Made by a program: the position numbers and the translations under genes. Shown piece after piece: positions 59,765 to 64,000 of a stretch of 64,000 nt of DNA. The first letter of the stretch is position 1, and every line of letters starts with the position of its first letter. The DNA lies in NCBI GenBank assembly GCA_947086895.1, contig CAMUAR010000003.1, positions 54,966 through 118,965 on the forward strand. Reading direction: 5' to 3'. The notes beneath the pieces are model-generated. The model was not told the origin of the DNA. It ran no database searches and saw nothing but the letters and a program-made list of their open reading frames with translations. This stretch comes from an uncultured Lachnospiraceae bacterium. GTDB lineage: Bacteria; Bacillota; Clostridia; Lachnospirales; Lachnospiraceae.

Positions 59765-59792
59765 TTGACAAGCAGATATTCTATTATATGAT
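59765..59792 (+). promoter_or_regulatory. Orphan promoter-like sequence
   Basis: TTGACA (59765-59770), 16 bases, TATGAT (59787-59792), with no recognised gene downstream on this strand. A 32-codon Cys-rich frame (59788-59886) starts inside the -10 box without a ribosome site, so it is probably not a gene. A transcript from here would run into the antisense of tRNA-Gly. Confidence 0.4.
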
Positions 59793-59991
59793 TACAGCTT
59801 GCATTAAACCAATAGATTGCAGGAGAGATTATTGCGGGGAAGCTGCTTATTGTATGGAGTGTATGGCAGCAAAACCACGAAGATAACAGCGCTTTTAATG
59901 TCTCGAAAAAGATTGCCGGAACTAGAAAAATAATTTGTCATGGATTTTGTTATGAAATTATGAAAATATAGTATTTTCAGCAAACAAAAAA

Positions 59992-60063
59992 AGCACGAGA
60001 CGGGATTCGAACCCGCGACCCTCGCCTTGGCAAGGCGATACTCCACCACTGAGCCACTCGTGC
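59992..60063 (-). tRNA. tRNA-Gly(GCC)
   Basis: A 72-nt cloverleaf on the - strand. Acceptor GCACGAG pairs with CTCGTGC, the anticodon loop is TTGCCAA between CGCC and GGCG with anticodon GCC reading GGC, and the T arm is GCGGG-TTCGAAT-CCCGT. Discriminator T, no encoded CCA. A run of T follows at once on the - strand and may end the transcript. It is the only - strand gene in the window. Confidence 0.95.
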
Positions 60064-60087
60064 ATAACATATTTTTAATGCTTGTTT

Positions 60088-60116
60088 ATCATACAATAGA
60101 ATAAGGCGTTTGTCAA
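60088..60116 (-). promoter_or_regulatory. Sigma-A promoter of tRNA-Gly
   Basis: On the - strand, TTGACA (60116-60111), 17 bases, TATGAT (60093-60088), 25 bases from the tRNA 5' end. Confidence 0.8.
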
Positions 60117-60403
60117 GCAAAAATTTAAAAATAAATTAAGAACGTTATAGAACGAACATTGTCTTAACTCGGTTTTTCTATTACAATCCATCTATTATTA
60201 TCTGCAAAAATATATTAAAACAAAAAGTTCAGTTGTATTTAATAAAAATTTAATGTGTAAATAATTTTTACATATTTAAATATTTCTATTTGAAATTATA
60301 TCAACAACGATGAAAAAATGATAGCTTTTATAAAATTATAACATTCAAGAGGAAGTGATAGGTTTTCCATAAATTATTTAAGACGAAATTAGAACTTTAT
60401 AAA

Positions 60404-60432
60404 TTGAAATTGTCGAAGTTTTTTGATATAAT
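60404..60432 (+). promoter_or_regulatory. Sigma-A-like promoter of the GH25 gene
   Basis: TTGAAA (60404-60409), 17 bases, perfect TATAAT (60427-60432). The remaining 290 or so bases back to the tRNA-Gly promoter are AT-rich with nothing recognised. Confidence 0.7.
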
Positions 60433-60536
60433 AAATATTGGAACGTCAGTAGTCTGATTGTTGGAAGAAGATTTTGGTATAGCTGAAAATGCAGAAGAAG
60501 GCTGGATTCGCAGAGTGAGCATGAAGGAGGGGGAAC

Positions 60537-62573
60537 GTGTGGGATAAGAAGAAAGAGGCAGAACCGAAGAAGCAGGAAGTTGACATCACAGAGGAAATAC
60601 AGCGTCTAAATGAAGTGACGCAGAAGTATTCGAGGCTGAATATGGAGATCAGCGAGATGGAAGAAAGCCTGCCGTCACGGGGAGAAAGCAGTATGGATGG
60701 GAACCAGCAGTATGAGTTGGCAGAAGAGGTTCGCGGAATCAAGGAAAAGCTAAAGCTTGTCAAGGGCGATGTTTCCATGGCAGATATTGAGGTAAAAGGG
60801 CTTTTGGAACGTTTGAAGAAGATGCGAAAAAAGCAGAAGGACAGCGGATGGAAAGTGGTGGCAGTGTTTGAGCTTGTCGGATTGATTGCACTGGGGGCAG
60901 CTTTTTTGGTTTATGCGGAGGTAAATCGGAATAGAACTGTACCGTCTGTGGCAGATGCAGATCCGTCCGAGGATCCAGGGGAAAAACCAACGCAGGAGCC
61001 AAATCAGCCGGAGACAGATTTTTTTGTGGATGATTTAAAGGAACGTGTGGCGCGTTTGTCCACAAGTGAGATAGCACCATTTTCAGCGACTGTAGAACAA
61101 GTGGATGGTATGGAATCCCTTTGTTTTTCCTATGGAGAGCTAAAGATTTTTTACACAAATGAATATGTGAAAGAGGAAGAGCAAACGACGAAAATTAGAA
61201 TCAGCAACGGAGAGCGGCAGGTGATTTATCCGTGGGACTACAATCTTTCCGGGAAGATTGAGACGCTTGCTCCAGAGTATGGTGCTTATACTGGGGATGC
61301 AGGTTACCAGATGATTTTTATACAATATGAAAAAAGCGATGATAAAATACCATCAATGATTCGTATGCTGGACGCTGATAAACTGTGGGAATATGGCAGC
61401 TTTGATTTGGAGAGTGCGATTCGAGAAATATTTTCTTTGGAATATTCAGAGAAAGCGTCAGAGCGTGGAAATGTGTCGGATACTTTTATGCATTTGACGG
61501 TTGGCTCAGCTTCCTACCAGTATCAAGTTGCGCAGACTACCTATGTGAATGCTGTATATTACGGGGAAAATCCACTTTCTTTTGACGAGTATTTTGAGCT
61601 TGCATTGGAGGAGGAAAAAGTGCGTTTTTCTGCGGTTGTCTATACGGCGGCAGGAGAGTATCTCGGTGAAGTGAATGGGGAATTGGCAGCGGCGGACCGG
61701 GAGATTGTACTGAAAAATGTAAGGTATGGCGCTTATGTCACAGCTTACCAGGAAGATGCCACCAGCGATGGTATTATTACGCCGCGCGAGGCGAGAATGC
61801 AGGAACATATTACGATCAGCGGATCAAATCGGGAGCGTTATTATATTGCGCTTTCTGACGAGGTGAAGCGCGTGGATTATGATATGAACCGGCTGGTTAT
61901 GAATGACGCTGGTTTTTATGAGTATTTGGATGAAAATGGTGAGAAAATTTCCTGTACGGGAATTGATGTATCAAAATATCAGGGAGATATTGACTGGGAA
62001 AAAGTGAAGGCAGCAGGAGTTGATTTTGCGATTATAAGGCTTGGATATCGCGGAATGAATGAGGGAACGCTGGAACTTGACCCTTATTATGAACAGAATA
62101 TAAAAAATGCGACTGCCGCCGGGGTTAAAGTTGGGGTGTATTTTTTCTCGCAGGCAATCACAGTGGCGGAAGCGGTCGAAGAGGCTCGTATGGTGCTTTC
62201 GAATATTGAAGGTTATGATATTACTTGGCCGATTATTTTTGATACTGAAGTTGTCACAACATACAATGCAAGGGCGAATAAGTTAGCAAGAGATTTAAGA
62301 ACAGATATTTGCATTGCATTCTGTGATACAATTGCCGCAGCCGGGTACCGACCAATGATCTATGCAAATACAAGGTGGATGATTTTAGGTATTGATTTGG
62401 AACGTTTGACACAGTATGATAAATGGTATGCGTACTATGGAACTACGTTCACGTTCCCGTATCATTACGATATGTTGCAGTATTCAGATACCGGAAAAGT
62501 GCCGGGAGTCAGCGGTGCAGTTGATTTGGATATTAGCTTTATCGATTATTCGAAACTTAAAGATGATGAATAA
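60537..62573 (+). CDS. Membrane-anchored GH25 muramidase (lysozyme)
   Basis: A 678-aa type II membrane protein. Residues 1-100 are charged and cytoplasmic with coiled-coil character, residues about 103-125 form a membrane helix (VVAVFELVGLIALGAAFLVY), then comes an acidic/Pro-rich linker (PSEDPGEKPTQEPNQPE), about 300 aa of unrecognised extracellular region, and from about residue 474 a GH25 domain: GIDVSKYQGDIDWEKVKAAG, IRLGYRG, GVYFFSQA and the catalytic Asp-Glu in IIFDTEVV. It would cut muramic acid-GlcNAc bonds in peptidoglycan. Start GTG 60537, GGAGGGGGAAC upstream. Confidence 0.9.
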   Translation: MWDKKKEAEPKKQEVDITEEIQRLNEVTQKYSRLNMEISEMEESLPSRGESSMDGNQQYELAEEVRGIKEKLKLVKGDVSMADIEVKGLLERLKKMRKKQKDSGWKVVAVFELVGLIALGAAFLVYAEVNRNRTVPSVADADPSEDPGEKPTQEPNQPETDFFVDDLKERVARLSTSEIAPFSATVEQVDGMESLCFSYGELKIFYTNEYVKEEEQTTKIRISNGERQVIYPWDYNLSGKIETLAPEYGAYTGDAGYQMIFIQYEKSDDKIPSMIRMLDADKLWEYGSFDLESAIREIFSLEYSEKASERGNVSDTFMHLTVGSASYQYQVAQTTYVNAVYYGENPLSFDEYFELALEEEKVRFSAVVYTAAGEYLGEVNGELAAADREIVLKNVRYGAYVTAYQEDATSDGIITPREARMQEHITISGSNRERYYIALSDEVKRVDYDMNRLVMNDAGFYEYLDENGEKISCTGIDVSKYQGDIDWEKVKAAGVDFAIIRLGYRGMNEGTLELDPYYEQNIKNATAAGVKVGVYFFSQAITVAEAVEEARMVLSNIEGYDITWPIIFDTEVVTTYNARANKLARDLRTDICIAFCDTIAAAGYRPMIYANTRWMILGIDLERLTQYDKWYAYYGTTFTFPYHYDMLQYSDTGKVPGVSGAVDLDISFIDYSKLKDDE

Positions 62574-62714
62574 TTGTGCTAAAACAGCAAGAAGTTTTGT
62601 TCCAAAGGAATACAGCAGTGTCAGAGAAACGTTGTTTCAGCCGCAAGAAAAACGACGACAGAGCATGATAAAAAAGCAAGACTGCTGAATTCTTTCTAAA
62701 TTCGAAAATTCTAC

Positions 62715-62743
62715 TTGAATTTTATGGGGAAATTGGTTAGAAT
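62715..62743 (+). promoter_or_regulatory. gapA: Sigma-A-like promoter of gapA
   Basis: TTGAAT (62715-62720), 17 bases, TAGAAT (62738-62743). CTACTTGAA around the -35 box is shared with the ilvE promoter. The rest of the 284-base gap holds the leader hairpin below. Confidence 0.65.
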
Positions 62744-62805
62744 AAGAAACAGGGTTAGGACTTTGGCGGACGAGCGTTTGACAAAGGCTTAACAATCCGA
62801 TGGCG

Positions 62806-62832
62806 ATACCCGCCAGGAAACTGGCAGGGTAT
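62806..62832 (+). promoter_or_regulatory. gapA: gapA 5'-leader hairpin with GAAA tetraloop
   Basis: ATACCC-GCCAG-GAAA-CTGGC-A-GGGTAT: 11 paired bases with one bulged A and a GNRA loop, ending about 11 bases before AGGAGG. Probably an mRNA-stabilising or regulatory 5' structure. Confidence 0.6.
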
Positions 62833-62857
62833 GAAAAATATCTAGGAGGAATGAATC

Positions 62858-63871
62858 ATGGCAGTAAGAGTAGCAATCAATGGTTTTGGTCGTATTGGTC
62901 GTCTTGCGTTCAGACAGATGTTTGACGCAGAAGGGTATGAGGTTGTTGCAATCAACGATCTGACAAGCCCAGAAATGCTTGCACATCTGTTAAAGTATGA
63001 CACAGCACAGGGCAAGTACAAGTATGCAGACGCTGTATCCTACGGCGAGAGTTCCATTACGGTAAACGGCAAGGAGATTACGATCTACGCGAAAGCAAAT
63101 GCAGCTGAGCTTCCTTGGGGCGAGCTTAATGTGGACGTTGTACTGGAATGTACAGGTTTTTACACCTCGAAGGATAAGGCGCAGGCACACATTACAGCAG
63201 GCGCAAAGAAGGTTGTTATCTCTGCACCAGCTGGCAATGACCTTCCGACAATTGTATACAATGTAAACCATGAGACGCTTAAGAGCAGCGATACCATTAT
63301 CTCCGCAGCTTCTTGTACAACAAACTGCCTTGCACCGATGGCAAAGGCACTCAATGATTTCGCACCGATTCAGTCTGGTATTATGACAACGGTTCATGCT
63401 TACACAGGAGATCAGATGATTCTTGATGGTCCGCAGAGAAAAGGTGATAAGAGAAGAAGTCGTGCAGGTGCGCAGAACATTGTTCCGAACTCTACCGGTG
63501 CTGCAAAAGCAATTGGTCTTGTTATTCCTGAGCTGAACGGTAAATTGATCGGTTCTGCACAGAGAGTTCCAGTACCGACTGGTTCTACAACAATCCTGGT
63601 AGCTGTTGTTAAGGGCAAGGTGACAAAGGATGAAGTAAATGCAGCAATGAAGGCTGCTCAGACAGAATCTTTCGGTTATAATACAGATGAGATTGTATCG
63701 AGCGACGTAATTGGTATGAGATATGGCTCACTGTTTGATGCGACACAGACAATGTGCGCACCGATGGAAGATGGCAATACTCAGGTACAGGTTGTTTCCT
63801 GGTATGACAATGAGAATTCCTACACAAGCCAGATGGTTCGTACAATCAAGTATTTTGCAGAGCTTGCATAA
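62858..63871 (+). CDS. gapA: Glyceraldehyde-3-phosphate dehydrogenase, type I
   Basis: Glycolytic NAD-dependent enzyme converting G3P to 1,3-bisphosphoglycerate. The NAD-binding start is [19 protein letters not shown], the catalytic cysteine is in [12 protein letters not shown], then [30 protein letters not shown] and the end [17 protein letters not shown]. Length of 337 aa is normal. AGGAGGA lies seven bases before ATG 62858. Codon use is more biased than in the neighbours, as expected for a highly expressed gene. Confidence 0.98.
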   Translation: MAVRVAINGFGRIGRLAFRQMFDAEGYEVVAINDLTSPEMLAHLLKYDTAQGKYKYADAVSYGESSITVNGKEITIYAKANAAELPWGELNVDVVLECTGFYTSKDKAQAHITAGAKKVVISAPAGNDLPTIVYNVNHETLKSSDTIISAASCTTNCLAPMAKALNDFAPIQSGIMTTVHAYTGDQMILDGPQRKGDKRRSRAGAQNIVPNSTGAAKAIGLVIPELNGKLIGSAQRVPVPTGSTTILVAVVKGKVTKDEVNAAMKAAQTESFGYNTDEIVSSDVIGMRYGSLFDATQTMCAPMEDGNTQVQVVSWYDNENSYTSQMVRTIKYFAELA

Positions 63872-63915
63872 GTTTCTGTGATCCGCGGGGATTACCGCAC
63901 CAAAAGACTCAGTCA

Positions 63916-63945
63916 GGGGTCCGGTCTGCATGGACCGGACCTTTG
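63916..63945 (+). terminator. Hairpin after gapA, probable terminator or attenuator
   Basis: GGTCCGGTC (63918-63926) pairs perfectly with GACCGGACC (63933-63941), followed by TTTGTTA. The T run is short, so read-through into a downstream gene (often pgk in related genomes) is possible. Confidence 0.7.
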
Positions 63946-64000
63946 TTATCGGCTTTAGCCAGTTGAGTGCGTCGGAGTTTTTCGTGTTCCGAAAAACGGA

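Noticed and set aside
59788..59886. 32-codon Cys-rich small gene
   Set aside because: Its ATG overlaps a -10 box and has no ribosome site; six cysteines alone are not enough support.

Overview
The window looks like chromosome from a spore-forming, low-GC Gram-positive anaerobe. A member of the Clostridia, most likely Lachnospiraceae, is my inference. The grounds are a Gram-positive PolC, RNase Y, several sporulation genes (yqfC, yqfD, spoIIM, a BofC-like protein, an SpoVB/YtgP-type flippase), an IscU-like/GGGtGRT gene pair, strong AAGGAGG-type ribosome binding sites and sigma-A-like promoters. No rRNA, prophage, transposase or CRISPR array is visible. Nearly every gene is on the + strand; one tRNA-Gly is on the - strand.

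Region 1 (1-31 kb) is housekeeping. It holds rseP-ispG-polC, two nearly identical tRNA-Glu(CTC) cassettes, alaS, and a conserved cluster rpsU-yqfC-yqfD-phoH-(membrane protein)-ybeY. Next come a DUF3048 lipoprotein, a lipid-linked-sugar flippase, a BofC-like protein, two flavoproteins, proline synthesis (proB, proA, and proC further on) with a small DUF896 protein and 5-formyl-THF cyclo-ligase, then miaB, rny, a NUDIX ADP-ribose pyrophosphatase and spoIIM.

Region 2 (31-51 kb) is accessory. It opens with a XerD-like recombinase that has lost its catalytic C-terminus. An AT-rich 0.85 kb gap follows, carrying a perfect 27-bp inverted repeat and two pairs of 12-bp direct repeats. Next is a large SF2 helicase with seven helicase-associated (HA) modules, whose frame is broken at a run of 15 A. 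It overlaps an HpcH/HpaI-type aldolase, a fold-III PLP decarboxylase, an initiating sugar-phosphate transferase and a class IV aminotransferase. Then comes a very AT-rich Wzx/Wzy-type surface-polysaccharide cluster: five glycosyltransferases, polymerase, flippase, acyltransferase and UDP-glucuronate-epimerase-like enzyme. Two genes in it carry identical nine-G tracts in the same context. One leaves a glycosyltransferase out of frame (OFF) and the other sits in frame inside the acyltransferase (ON). I read this as a multi-switch, slipped-strand, phase-variable polysaccharide locus, the most interesting thing in the window.

Region 3 (51-54 kb) is a two-gene unit: a macro-domain protein with an XRE-like C-terminal domain, and a von Willebrand A protein with a long basic tail. 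It may be a stress or conflict module of unknown function.

Region 4 (54-64 kb) returns to housekeeping: ilvE, the IscU-like/GGGtGRT pair, a chemotaxis receptor, a short zinc-PLC-like protein, tRNA-Gly, a membrane-anchored GH25 muramidase and gapA. A recurring start-site arrangement (ATG-N-GAGG-N4-ATG, often after a small GCCGC/GCGGC hairpin) and a recurring post-terminator motif occur across the window. All functional names come from reading motifs and gene order; no database search was possible.
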